From positions 1 through 64,000 of the forward strand of contig NZ_FOAV01000007.1 of assembly GCF_900109745.1 (NCBI RefSeq): a stretch of 64,000 bases of DNA, in the 5' to 3' direction. A program made the translations under genes and the position numbers. Position 1 is the stretch's first letter, and every line of letters begins with the position of its first letter. The notes under the pieces were generated by a model. It searched no databases and was not told the DNA's origin. It worked only from the letters and a program-made list of their open reading frames with translations. Shown one piece after another: positions 1 through 7,034 of the stretch. Source of the DNA: Roseateles sp. YR242. Lineage in GTDB: Bacteria > Pseudomonadota > Gammaproteobacteria > Burkholderiales > Burkholderiaceae_C.

Positions 1-268
1 TCAAGATCTCGTTGGCCTTGCGCAGCTCCCGCACCTCGCGTTCAAGGTCCTTCACGCGCTGGGCCTCGCTGCTCGTCACGCCCTCACGCACGCCAGCGTC
101 CACCTCCGCGCGCTTGACCCATTCGTTCAGCGTCTGCGGTACGCAGCCAATCTTGGGCGCGATGGACTCAATGGCCGCCCACAGCGACGGGTATTCCCCT
201 CGGTGCTCCTGCACCATCCTCACGGCACGCTCACGCACCTCGGGTGAGAACTTGTTCGACTTGCTCAT
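1..268 (-). CDS. IS3-family transposase OrfA, N-terminal part (runs off the window)
   Basis: The minus strand reads [16 protein letters not shown] and continues with an HTH segment and then a leucine-zipper-like stretch with [16 protein letters not shown]. This is the usual order in IS3-family OrfA proteins, which bind the element ends and oligomerise through the zipper. The start is the ATG at 266-268 (complement). The gene leaves the window at base 1, so the end of OrfA and all of OrfB (the DDE integrase) lie outside. The element end follows 50 bases upstream of the start, as expected for IS3 elements. Family assignment is confident; the subgroup is not. Confidence 0.85.
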   Translation of the reverse strand, partial: MSKSNKFSPEVRERAVRMVQEHRGEYPSLWAAIESIAPKIGCVPQTLNEWVKRAEVDAGVREGVTSSEAQRVKDLEREVRELRKANEIL

Positions 269-318
269 GGCTCAATCCTCTCAGAGTGTTGAGCCTCCTC
301 AAAATCCGGGGCGATTCA
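1..318 (-). mobile_element. IS3-family insertion sequence, left end
   Basis: Read on the minus strand, the element begins TGAATCGCCCCGG at base 318 and runs through a short leader into orfA. TGAA-CGCCCCGG-type termini are known for IS3-family elements. The reading frame of the interrupted gene resumes exactly at base 319. GTC at 319-321 would be the 3-bp target duplication typical of the family, but its partner lies outside the window. Confidence 0.75.
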
Positions 319-1230
319 GTCCTCATTATTAGCTGCAAAAAGAGTGAGGAGAACGTGTGGGCCTTGCTCGCGCGAGATACAGTTTTGAAAGACCCCAATA
401 CGGATTATTGGCCCCTGCACGCTTGGTCAAATGAGCCGGGGATCAATTACCAACTTGCCCGGCCGGGAAAACCAAAGTCATATCACGAAGGCGTCCGCGC
501 GGCCGGAGTCGCCGCTGCAGTGGCCGATCCGGAAGTAGACGTCTTTGCCTTTCAAGAAATGAACAAGTCCAGCGGTGCGCCTAGAAATGACAAGGCCATC
601 TTTGCCGCTATGACCTCACTGGTCAAAGCGCAGGCTTATGAGTTGTCTTCCTTGCCTGGTCGCAAGAAGACGAAGGCAGTTTATCAATTCAACCTGATCT
701 CAGTCGTCGGCGCGGATATGTATCGGCTAATGTTCGCACCCAACGGCTCCGGCATTTCAACTACAAAGATTGACTCTGAGCAGTACATCGCTCGCTACAT
801 AGTATCAAAAAGGGAGAGCTTCTCGCGCATCAGATTCATTACTTCTAAGGCGTTCCGGTCAGCACTGGATGACTACGGAAAACTGCATTCCGCCAACGTG
901 AAGTGGTTTGGAGGCCAACAAACGGCATTCTACGAAGACATAATTAAAGACCACGATAGAATTCGGTCACTAAGCAAGGCGTTTAATGCGCAAATTAAAC
1001 ATAAGGTGAAGTGGCGAGTCGAAGCTCAATTCAAAAATCTAAAGAACTTCGATGAAGAACCGTTTCTATCATGGAACTCCAAGAGGAATGTTCTTGAAGT
1101 GTCGTATTGGGTAGACGAAGAAGTAGTTCAATGGCTGAACGAATCAAAGGACATTCAGGGAGTCATAGAGGCCGCGCTTAAGGGTGTCTACCGCTATTCC
1201 GGACCGTTTGAATTCGACGTGCCGTTTTAA
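319..1230 (+). pseudogene. 5'-truncated hypothetical protein, possibly restriction-endonuclease-like
   Basis: An open frame of 303 codons starts directly at the IS3 terminus with VLIISCKKSEENVWALLARD and ends with FEFDVPF and TAA at 1230. The part before residue 1 has been displaced by the insertion. The opening pattern, a hydrophobic strand followed by S-C-K-K, resembles the (D/E)xK strand of PD-(D/E)xK nuclease folds, in which an upstream Asp would sit in the missing part. That is inference from pattern only. The composition is richer in A+T than the housekeeping genes here, with many Lys, Asn, Ile and Phe codons, which suggests horizontal origin. No in-frame stop interrupts the remainder, so the insertion looks recent relative to decay. 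Confidence 0.55.
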
Positions 1231-1423
1231 TGGCGCGCGACTAGTCGCCTGCTGAAGCTGACTGCCGTTGCCGGCCGCCGCCCGTGGAACTTCCGCTCCG
1301 GAGCGGGTTGAGCACGAATTGGAAGGACCGCAACGGGTCGATACATGTCGCCCGTCAGGTCGGCAGCGAGCGGCCGAAACCAGCCCGGTGCGGTCGCCCT
1401 GCCTCATGCGGCGGCTTTGCAGC

Positions 1424-1563
1424 GAGGTTGTGTGAAAACTCGACGCGCGCGCTGTTGCCTGGGTCTTGACAGCATTAGCTCCGGTGCGATCGTCGATCCT
1501 GAGCCGATCTGAGAGGTCGACTTTTAGCCGGTGTGCAATGGAGAAAAGTTCTTACACAGCCTC
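1424..1563. repeat. 140-bp element with ~18-bp imperfect terminal inverted repeats (MITE-like or IS relic)
   Basis: The left end is GAGGTTGTGTGAAAACTC (1424-1441). The right end, read on the other strand, is GAGGCTGTGTAAGAACTTTT (from 1563). About 14 of the first 18 positions agree. The 100 bases between them carry no reading frame of note. This is the form expected of a non-autonomous or internally deleted IS; the parent family was not identified. Confidence 0.5.
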
Positions 1564-1811
1564 CGGCGATCCCGGTCGGTCAGCGCTTGGGGGGCGCGTG
1601 ACCGGTGTTCAGCGAATTCCCGTCGTGCTGGCACTGTGCGGGTTGGACGCCGACCGACCGGTTTGATCACTTGACCTGCCGTTCAGTGAGGCCGCCCGGT
1701 CTTGTTCGGGTTTCGTCCAGCGGGCATGTCCCGCTCGAGCTTTGCGGCGCACCGCCTCTGCGTCGACGCGGTGTCACGCAATGGAGGCAAGACCATTCGC
1801 AGATGGCAGAG

Positions 1812-1990
1812 TCAATCTGGAATGTTGCCGACCGGCTTGGCGGTGCCGCCAAAGGCAGGCGTCCGCGAGAACACATCGGCAATGAAGTCCATGAACACCG
1901 TGGCTCGCGTTGGCAGCAGGCCGACTTCTTTCCCGGCTTCGAGCCCCAGGACGGCGAGTACGTTACCGCCGATCGACGTGCCGACCGCAG
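1812..1990 (-). pseudogene. Possible C-terminal remnant of a LysR-type regulator
   Basis: The minus-strand frame ends with LLPTRATVFMDFIADVF, then a short tail and stop at 1812. The phrase resembles the last helix of LysR effector-binding domains, where a Pro-(S/T)-R is followed by an F-(M/I)-D-F-(L/I) helix. No start codon, DNA-binding domain or longer co-linear frame is present. The resemblance is short, so the assignment is tentative. Confidence 0.25.
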
Positions 1991-2050
1991 GGTGTGCCAC
2001 ATCCGATCCGCTTCTTGTTGCTATCTGCGACCTGAACGCATCGCTGAACG

Positions 2051-2078
2051 AAAAAAAGCCCGGCAAGTGCCGGGCTTT
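2051..2078 (-). terminator. Rho-independent terminator (minus strand)
   Basis: Stem AAAGCCCGGC / GCCGGGCTTT with loop AAGT. Read on the minus strand the stem is followed by a run of seven T. It would end a transcript coming from the small gene at 2193-2516. Confidence 0.75.
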
Positions 2079-2192
2079 CAATTTGCCGTATTGAGCACGG
2101 CGCGGCGAGGCCCCGCCGCACTTCAGCGCTTGTGTTTCGTCTTGTCGGCGATGGTGTAGGTCTGGCGCGACTTGGGAGTCGCGGGCAGCGGT

Positions 2193-2516
2193 TCACCACC
2201 CCTCGCCGGGCAGATCAAGGTCGGAGTTCGGATTAGGCGTGAAGCAGAACCCCTCAAGGTCGCCTTTTTGGATTACCCACAGGCTCCGCGCCGAACGGTT
2301 TCCCGATGCCACGTCTTCTGCATCCTGGCGCTGGGCGTCCTTAAGTAATTGAAGCCCGCCATCCATCGGAGCACCGTCGCCAAGTGCCGCCGCGACGAGG
2401 TCATCGACAGTGCCGCCTCGGCTCAAGAGCTCGATGGCTGCCTGATGTGAAACCCCAGCAGCCTCAAGAACTGAGCCTAGCTTGACCCAATCAACGGTGC
2501 TCGAATCTTCTTCCAT
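2193..2516 (-). CDS. Hypothetical protein, 107 aa
   Basis: A small acidic protein beginning MEEDSSTVDWVKLG and ending DLPGEGW. It has no signal peptide, no membrane segment and no family I recognise. Residues 15-45 (EAAGVSHQAAIELLSRGGT) read as two short helices, rather like a UBA/HTH-sized motif. Its transcript has a good terminator downstream (2051-2078), which supports its being a real gene in an otherwise decayed area. A second frame open on the same strand downstream (ending TYTIADKTKHKR near 2100) has no start codon and may be the tail of a lost neighbour. Confidence 0.45.
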   Translation of the reverse strand: MEEDSSTVDWVKLGSVLEAAGVSHQAAIELLSRGGTVDDLVAAALGDGAPMDGGLQLLKDAQRQDAEDVASGNRSARSLWVIQKGDLEGFCFTPNPNSDLDLPGEGW

Positions 2517-2554
2517 GCCCTCATCCTACTGCGGTCGGGGCGAGCCCGCACAGC

Positions 2555-2968
2555 AGGGCACCGTGCCAACGTCGATGAGCTGGAGCGCACAAGGCGGCGC
2601 GCGGTTGAACTTGCAGGCCTCGGCCTAGCCGCGGGAGCTGCGGCCGCCTCAGCGGCTCGCCAGGCGCATAGATCTACGCCGGCTGCGCCCAAGCCCTGAC
2701 CCGCCGCCGCCGACCAGCTAAGCAGATGCAGCTGTGCTCTCGCAGCCGCCGCCGCAGGTCGCAAATGGCCTTGCAGGCGACTTTCGGGCCCGCCGGAAGA
2801 CCTGTGCACCCTCCCGCCTCCCGGCGTCTCCCAGATGCACCCGTGAGGGCGCAACTTCTGCTGCAAAAGACTGGCGGCGGAGCGCGCGCGGCGGCGCCCT
2901 GCCCGCCCACCCCGCGTCCTTTCGTGTCAAAAAAGTTCAGGGATGAACGAACAAAGTTCAGAGATGAA
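2555..2968 (+). repeat. Diverged long repeat, copy A
   Basis: Blocks of this stretch recur in the same order and orientation at 6255-6855. Shared pieces include CGTCGATGAGCTGGAGC, GGCGCGCGGT, CGCAAATGGCC, CGGCGTCTCCCAGA, GAGGGCGC and CTGCAAAAGA, ending in the GTTCAGAGATGAA sites. Copy B carries extra sequence in the middle. It is probably the end region of a once-mobile element. Confidence 0.5.
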
Positions 2969-3128
2969 TGGTTTTCGTGCCGAGAACCACTCATCTCTGA
3001 ACTGACGACCGCTCGCAGCAGCTGCAGATCACCACTTAGCGGATTCGTGCTCATTGATCTTCGAACCCCGTGCTCGTTCATCTCTGAACTTTTACGGTTT
3101 TCGTTGCTACATCTCTGAACTTTTACGC
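2935..3128. repeat. Cluster of five GTTCAGAGATGAA-like sites
   Basis: Direct copies lie at 2935 (one mismatch) and 2956. Reverse copies lie at 2991-3002, 3077-3089 and 3109-3120. The last two form a direct repeat together with the following CTTTTACG. Multiple subterminal sites of this kind are known as transposase-binding arrays at the ends of some IS families such as IS21; here that role is inference. Confidence 0.6.
2956..3002. repeat. Long hairpin, 22-bp arms and 3-nt loop
   Basis: GTTCAGAGATGAATGGTTTTCG (2956-2977) is followed by loop TGC and then its reverse complement with two differences (2981-3002). No T tract follows, so this is not a typical terminator. It looks like two element ends meeting head to head. 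Confidence 0.65.
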
Positions 3129-3186
3129 CTGACCTGCCGACCAGCCATTGCCGCCACGGCCTCGCCGCGCTTTATCGTACGTGGCG

Positions 3187-4137
3187 CTAGATGTGAAGCG
3201 TCAAGACGTTATGTCCTGAAGCCTTAAGCCTGGTTATTGGTGCGACGTTACCGATGCCGCTGTGCGGGCGATGCCAGTTGTAATGGTGCATCCAGCTGGC
3301 CAAGGCTGCAGTGCGGTGGCGGGAGTTCTGGTACGTCCAACCATAGGCCCACTCCCTCAACGCGGACTGGATGAAGCGCTCAGCCTTGCCGTTGGTCTGC
3401 GGGCGGTAAGCCCTGGTGAACCGATGCTGGATGCCCAGATCCTTGCAGGCAGCCGCGAAGTCGCGGGACCTGAAGGCCGAGCCGTTGTCGGTCAGCAGGC
3501 CCCTGAGCTGCACGCCCAGTGACGCGTAATAGGCCGCAGCATCGCGCAGGAACTGAACTGCCTGTGGTGCCTTCTCATCGGGCTGCATCTCCGTGAAGGC
3601 GATGCGTGCGTGGTCGTCCACCGCCACGAACAACGTCTCCCATCCGGCCCCGTTCACACTGTCACGGCGATCACCGGTGACGCGATGCCCCGGGCGTTCG
3701 ATGCGCCCCAGCTTCTTCGTGTCGATGTGCAGCAGGTCTCCTGGCGCCTCGTGCTCGTAGCGCTGCACCGGCTCGACCGGCTTGAGGTCGCTGAGCTTGG
3801 ACAGGCCCGCGCGCGCCAGCACGCGGCTGACGGTCGACTCGGAGACGCCCACGGCTCGAGCGATGCGGGCTTGCAGAAGATGCCGGCGCCGTAGCTCAAC
3901 GATCAACAAGGCCTTGGCGGGCGAGATCGAGCGGGGTGACCTGGTTGGCCTCGACGAGGCGTCCTCCAGGCCGGACTCGCCGCCGGCGAGATAGCGGGCC
4001 AGCCATTTGCGGGCCGTCGCCGCAGTCACGCCATGCTCTGCCGCGGCCTGGCTGAAGGAGAACCCTTCAAAGGTGAGCTGCTGGACCATTTGGAGTCGAC
4101 GCGCGAAAGTGAGTCGGGCATGCTTATGGGTGTTCAT
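3187..4137 (-). CDS. IS481-family transposase
   Basis: DDE transposase of 316 aa that cuts and joins the element ends. The N-terminal half carries an HTH (FEGFSFSQAAAEHGVTAATA) and a second homeodomain-like helix set around ARAVGVSESTVSRVL. The rve catalytic core shows LLHIDTKKLG, LLTDNGSAF and the later GKAERFIQSAL, giving the D, D and E. Length and order are normal for the family. I chose the ATG at 4137, which gives MNTHKHARLTF; an upstream in-frame extension would begin outside the conserved start. The stop codon TAG lies in the target duplication, not in the element (see findings). Confidence 0.9.
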   Translation of the reverse strand: MNTHKHARLTFARRLQMVQQLTFEGFSFSQAAAEHGVTAATARKWLARYLAGGESGLEDASSRPTRSPRSISPAKALLIVELRRRHLLQARIARAVGVSESTVSRVLARAGLSKLSDLKPVEPVQRYEHEAPGDLLHIDTKKLGRIERPGHRVTGDRRDSVNGAGWETLFVAVDDHARIAFTEMQPDEKAPQAVQFLRDAAAYYASLGVQLRGLLTDNGSAFRSRDFAAACKDLGIQHRFTRAYRPQTNGKAERFIQSALREWAYGWTYQNSRHRTAALASWMHHYNWHRPHSGIGNVAPITRLKASGHNVLTLHI

Positions 4138-4232
4138 CCGGCTGCTCTCCTGAGTGACTGGGGGTTTGGCGATTTCCAGTCTCTCAAATTCAGCCCGGGT
4201 GAACACCCGATACAACCTATTGAAGCTTCACA
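3192..4232 (-). mobile_element. Complete IS481-family insertion sequence with GCTAGA target duplication
   Basis: The ends read TGTGAAGCTTCAATAGGTTG (inward from 4232) and TGTGAAGCGTCAAGACGTTA (inward from 3192), an imperfect inverted repeat of the IS481 type. The element is 1,041 bp. The same six bases GCTAGA lie at 3186-3191 and 4233-4238, matching the NCTAGN target preference known for IS481. The exact duplication shows a single intact insertion, so this element is younger than the surrounding relics. Confidence 0.9.
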
Positions 4233-4262
4233 GCTAGAGGGGCCAGCCCGTGCCCGCGACAG

Positions 4263-4322
4263 CGCTGGACCTCGCTGGCCAGCAGCTGCAGGCGTACCTC
4301 GACGCCGGCACGGTCCAGCTGC
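4263..4322 (+). repeat. Dispersed ~60-bp repeat, copy 1
   Basis: Contains TGGACCTCGCTGGCCAGCAG, then CTGCAGGCGTACCTCGACGC and a GTCCAGCTG end. Related copies lie at 6188-6224 (partial), 6424-6471 and 6558-6617. On the minus strand each copy can be read as a Q-L-D-x-A-G-x-E-V-x-LQLL phrase, so these may be pieces of a decayed coding sequence that I do not recognise. Confidence 0.45.
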
Positions 4323-4405
4323 GCCAAGTCGAGCTGCTGCACCGGGCAAGGGCGTTGTCATCCTCTACATTGAGGAACAAGCACACAGGGCTCTGGCCAA
4401 GTGAC

Positions 4406-4630
4406 CTAACTGACCGTCACCTCGACGCAGCAAGCCTCAACTTTCGGAACGGACTGTCCAGTCTTTCCAGGCTCTGGAATCTTCACCAGGATGCCGCGTA
4501 CCCGGTCAGCGTCTCGCAGGTACCGCTGCATTGGCTTGAAGCACATCGGTCTCTTCCTCGCTGTCGCAGACACCACCCGCGGAAATAAGTCCTGGAATGC
4601 ATACAGAGCGGAGGCTGCGGTATCACTCAA
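4406..4630 (-). CDS. Small hypothetical ORF, 74 aa, possible fragment
   Basis: An open frame with a TTG start (4628-4630) that overlaps the end of another minus-strand frame of 40 aa (4623-4745, MPRLDSQTTVGL...). The overlap would allow translational coupling. The product is basic, with a central KRPMCFKPMQRYLRDADRVR and a C-terminal VEACCVEVTVS. I recognise no family. It may be the tail of a decayed gene in the IS-scarred region. Confidence 0.25.
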   Translation of the reverse strand: MSDTAASALYAFQDLFPRVVSATARKRPMCFKPMQRYLRDADRVRGILVKIPEPGKTGQSVPKVEACCVEVTVS

Positions 4631-4870
4631 CCGCTACTTTGGCGAAGGCGGGCAAGCGGCGCTCGATTTCGACGCCTACGTTCTTGAGCCAGCTCGGACC
4701 AATCTTCGCTAGCCCAACGGTCGTTTGGCTGTCCAGCCTTGGCATACAGGCCCTGAATTCAGGGAGGTTGCTCTCCACCTATGAGACCGGCCAACTTCGC
4801 GGATCACATGGACTTGCCGAGCCGAGCCGCCCTCCCCTTGCTCCGCTCGCGAGAGCGAAGCAAGTCTGGA

Positions 4871-5302
4871 TCAGGCCTCCAATTTCTGTGTACGGTATTG
4901 ACCAATGGGGGCGTGCAGGTCGTAGTTGGGTCCGCCTGGCCACAGGCTCTCCGTGTACACCTGCGCAGGCGAGGTGTACGCGTTACCGTTCACCGCAACC
5001 GCGATCTGCGCAATGATCGGTACGCCGTTATCGTTGAGCAGCGCCGCCTCGTAGCCTGAGAACAGAATGGAGCTGGTCAGGCCCTGTCCTGGCTCTAGGT
5101 CACCAACAAAAACGAACGACATGAACTGCCCGGTCTGTTGACCTTGGAGCGAAACGATGTACTGGATGCCTGTGATCTTGTCGGTCGACTTCAGCGGCGA
5201 GACACTGAAGTTGAACATGCCATAGTTGATGAGGTCGGTGCCCACTGCCGGGGCGATTGTGTAGTTCAGAGGTGCGTTTGGATCTGACGATCGCTGGCCC
5301 AT
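4871..5302 (-). CDS. Orphan hypothetical protein, 143 aa
   Basis: Starts MGQRSSDPNAPLNYTIAP at the ATG ending at 5302, with a good ribosome binding site (AAGGGAGAG, 5-8 bases upstream). The protein is rich in Gly, Val, Ile, Ser and Thr in alternating patterns (GIQYIVSLQGQQTGQFMSFV), which suggests a beta-sandwich. It has no signal peptide, membrane helix or cysteines. It is intact, although it sits between IS relics on both sides. I do not recognise the family. It could be cargo carried in by a mobile element or a stranded accessory gene. Confidence 0.6.
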   Translation of the reverse strand: MGQRSSDPNAPLNYTIAPAVGTDLINYGMFNFSVSPLKSTDKITGIQYIVSLQGQQTGQFMSFVFVGDLEPGQGLTSSILFSGYEAALLNDNGVPIIAQIAVAVNGNAYTSPAQVYTESLWPGGPNYDLHAPIGQYRTQKLEA

Positions 5303-5815
5303 GATTTCTCTCCCTTGAGGTTACAGACGAGGTCACTTCGGGGCCAGTACTTGCGAGGTCGCTTGTCCCGCCCCACGTTTGCGCTCACGCGCTACCAGTG
5401 CCCCGACAGACCGCGAAAGTGGCTTTGGCAGGGGCGACATGGCTGGCTCATCATGGAAGGCGCTTCAGCCCCCGTCAACGTGCTAGGTTTTACAGGAGCC
5501 CACACGAGTCACATGCGCAGGAGCCAATCAGTCCCCCAGTTCGGTACAACGGGCGGTCCGCGGCGTTATGGTTTTGAGGCTTTCCTCCCCTCGAGCGACG
5601 GGTGTACCAGGCGCAAGAGAGCGAGTTGTTCGGTGCGATGGCTTTGGGCTTTTGACGCTTCAGTGCCCGGTGCGTTACATCCCCAAAATTGTGGATATGG
5701 TGCCGGCGGATGAGTTCACTCGTCCGGCCTCGTCGCCAAGCTCATGGCCCTTAAATCAAAAGTGGTTGGCGGCAGTTCGTAAGAGTCTTTCTTCCGACCT
5801 GGCTGCGGGAGAGGC
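5303..5815. other. Non-coding stretch upstream of the orphan gene
   Basis: About 510 bases with no supported gene on either strand. It presumably carries the promoter of the orphan at 4871-5302. No clear -35/-10 pair, repeat or hairpin stood out. Confidence 0.5.
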
Positions 5816-6116
5816 GTAAGCCTCCAGCCGTCCCACCTTGAACGCGTGCGAGAGTTGAACGTCAGGCAGGATGCCAGCGGTGCGGCAGCAGCTCCTCGAT
5901 CCGCGTGTTGAGTTGCGTGGGACGCCGCTGGAGCACATTGCGTAGGTAGGCCCATGGTTCGTGGCCGCACATGCGCGCCGACTGCACTAGGCTCATCATC
6001 ACGGCCGCGCGCTGACCGGCCAACTCGCTGCCCACGGACATCCCGGCCTTTCGCCCCATCGCCCACGGCTTGATCTGCCTCTCCAGGTGGTTGTTGTCGA
6101 TGGGCACTGCGCCATC
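5816..6116 (-). mobile_element. IS66-family remnant: transposase C-terminus and element end
   Basis: The minus-strand frame 5862-6116 reads VPIDNNHLERQIKPWAMGRK, then GSELAGQRAAVMMSLV and finally RIEELLPHRW, the conserved C-terminal end of IS66 TnpC (the E of the DDE triad lies in the DNN-x-x-E-R motif). A stop lies just before this piece, so the upstream 80% of the transposase is gone. The terminus GTAAGCCTCCAGCC at 5816 matches the GTAAGC-type ends of IS66 elements. Confidence 0.8.
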
Positions 6117-6254
6117 TTAGAGGTGCAGCGTCAGCGCTGCGCAATAGTTGATCGTGTAGTCGATGGCCCAGCTCGTGGACGTGATCGCGCTGGACCTCGC
6201 TGGCCTGCAGCTGCAGGCGTGCCTAAGCGTCAGGCGGCTCTGCGACGGCAACTG

Positions 6255-6868
6255 AACGGCGAACACCGTGCCGGCGTCGATGAGCTGGAGCACTCCAGAC
6301 GGCGCGCGGTGGACTTTGCCAGGCATCGGCCTGGTCGAGGGTGATGCGGTCGGTTCAGCGGCCCGCCAGACGCGTAGATCTGCGCGGGCTGGGCCCAGGC
6401 CCTGCGACCTAGCTGGGGGCCGTTGACCAGCAGCTGCAGGTACACCTCGGCGCCGGCCTGGTCCAGCTGACATTGATAGTCTCGCGCCGCCCACGCGCGG
6501 ATCACGCAAGTCGGCGACCTCGGCTGACCGGCAAGCGCCCTGCCGTGGCCGCAATGGCGCTTGACCTCGCTGGCCAGCAGCTGCAGCCCTACCTCGGCGC
6601 CGGCCTGGTCCAGCTGGCGTTGAGCACGCGATGCCAGTCCAAGGGCCGCAAATGGCCCTCCAGGCGGTTTTCGGGCGTACCCGAAGGCCAGCATCCCAAG
6701 CCGCCTTCCGGCGTCTCCCAGACGCGCCCATGAGGGCGCGACTTTCGCTGCAAAAGATTCGCGGCGGCGCTCACCTCGCCCCACCGCGCCGACTGGGCCC
6801 GCCCTCCCCCAATCCAAAAAAGTTCAGAGATGAACGAACAAAGTTCAGAGATGAATGGTTTTCGACAT
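6255..6868 (+). repeat. Diverged long repeat, copy B
   Basis: Same block order as 2555-2968 (see copy A), with an extra segment carrying two 60-bp modules between about 6424 and 6617. The right part, from CGGCGTCTCCCAGACG to the GTTCAGAGATGAATGG site, is the best conserved. Confidence 0.5.
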
Positions 6869-6934
6869 TTCGACACCCCATCCGAAAAGTTCAGAACTGA
6901 GTGAACAAAGTTCAGAACTGAATGGTTTTCGACA
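6822..6934 (+). repeat. 67-bp tandem repeat with four GTTCAGA sites
   Basis: Unit 1 has GTTCAGAGATGAA at 6822 and 6843. Unit 2 has GTTCAGAACTGA at 6889 and 6910. In both units the second site is followed by TGGTTTTCGACA. The period is 67 bp. The variant core (AGATG versus AACTG) is consistent within each unit, so a whole unit was duplicated and then diverged or was converted. Confidence 0.65.
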
Positions 6935-6985
6935 CCTGCCTCAAATCAGACGGGCGTCGTCGAATCGACCGACGTAAAACCACAC

Positions 6986-7025
6986 TTGACCAAATCCCCC
7001 CTGGTGTACTACTGTACTAGTACAC
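6986..7025 (+). promoter_or_regulatory. Promoter with palindromic operator of the GntR-ABC operon
   Basis: A TTGACC -35 hexamer (6986-6991) is followed by GTGTACTA-CTGTAC-TAGTACAC (7004-7025), a perfect 8-bp inverted repeat with a 6-nt centre, 9 bases before the regulator's start codon. The palindrome covers the expected -10 region. This fits autorepression by the YtrA-type regulator just downstream. Confidence 0.75.
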
Positions 7026-7034
7026 GCAGGCCAC

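Larger units (their letters stand above)
1231..2192. other. Non-coding, decayed stretch
   Basis: Almost 1 kb without a convincing intact gene. It contains a 140-bp inverted-repeat relic (1424-1563), a possible LysR C-terminal remnant on the minus strand and a strong minus-strand terminator hairpin. Open frames here lack ribosome binding sites and overlap each other on opposite strands. Confidence 0.6.
2517..3185. other. Repeat-filled non-coding stretch
   Basis: No gene is supported. The stretch holds a diverged copy of a repeat module seen again near 6255-6868, then a cluster of GTTCAGAGATGAA-like sites including a long hairpin, ending at the IS481 target duplication. Confidence 0.6.
6117..6985. 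other. Repeat-rich non-coding stretch before the GntR-ABC operon
   Basis: Holds repeat copies 2-4 of the 60-bp module (6188-6224, 6424-6471, 6558-6617), the long repeat copy B (6255-6868) and a 67-bp tandem repeat (6822-6934). Open frames here are short, on both strands, and none has coding character. Confidence 0.55.

Noticed and set aside
2193-2516. Toxin-antitoxin pair made of the 107-aa gene and the downstream tail ending TKHKR
   Set aside because: The second frame has no start codon and neither protein resembles a known toxin or antitoxin.
1-6985. Integrated defence island or prophage
   Set aside because: Only transposase pieces, repeats and one truncated nuclease-like gene are visible; no phage structural, integrase or multi-gene defence set.
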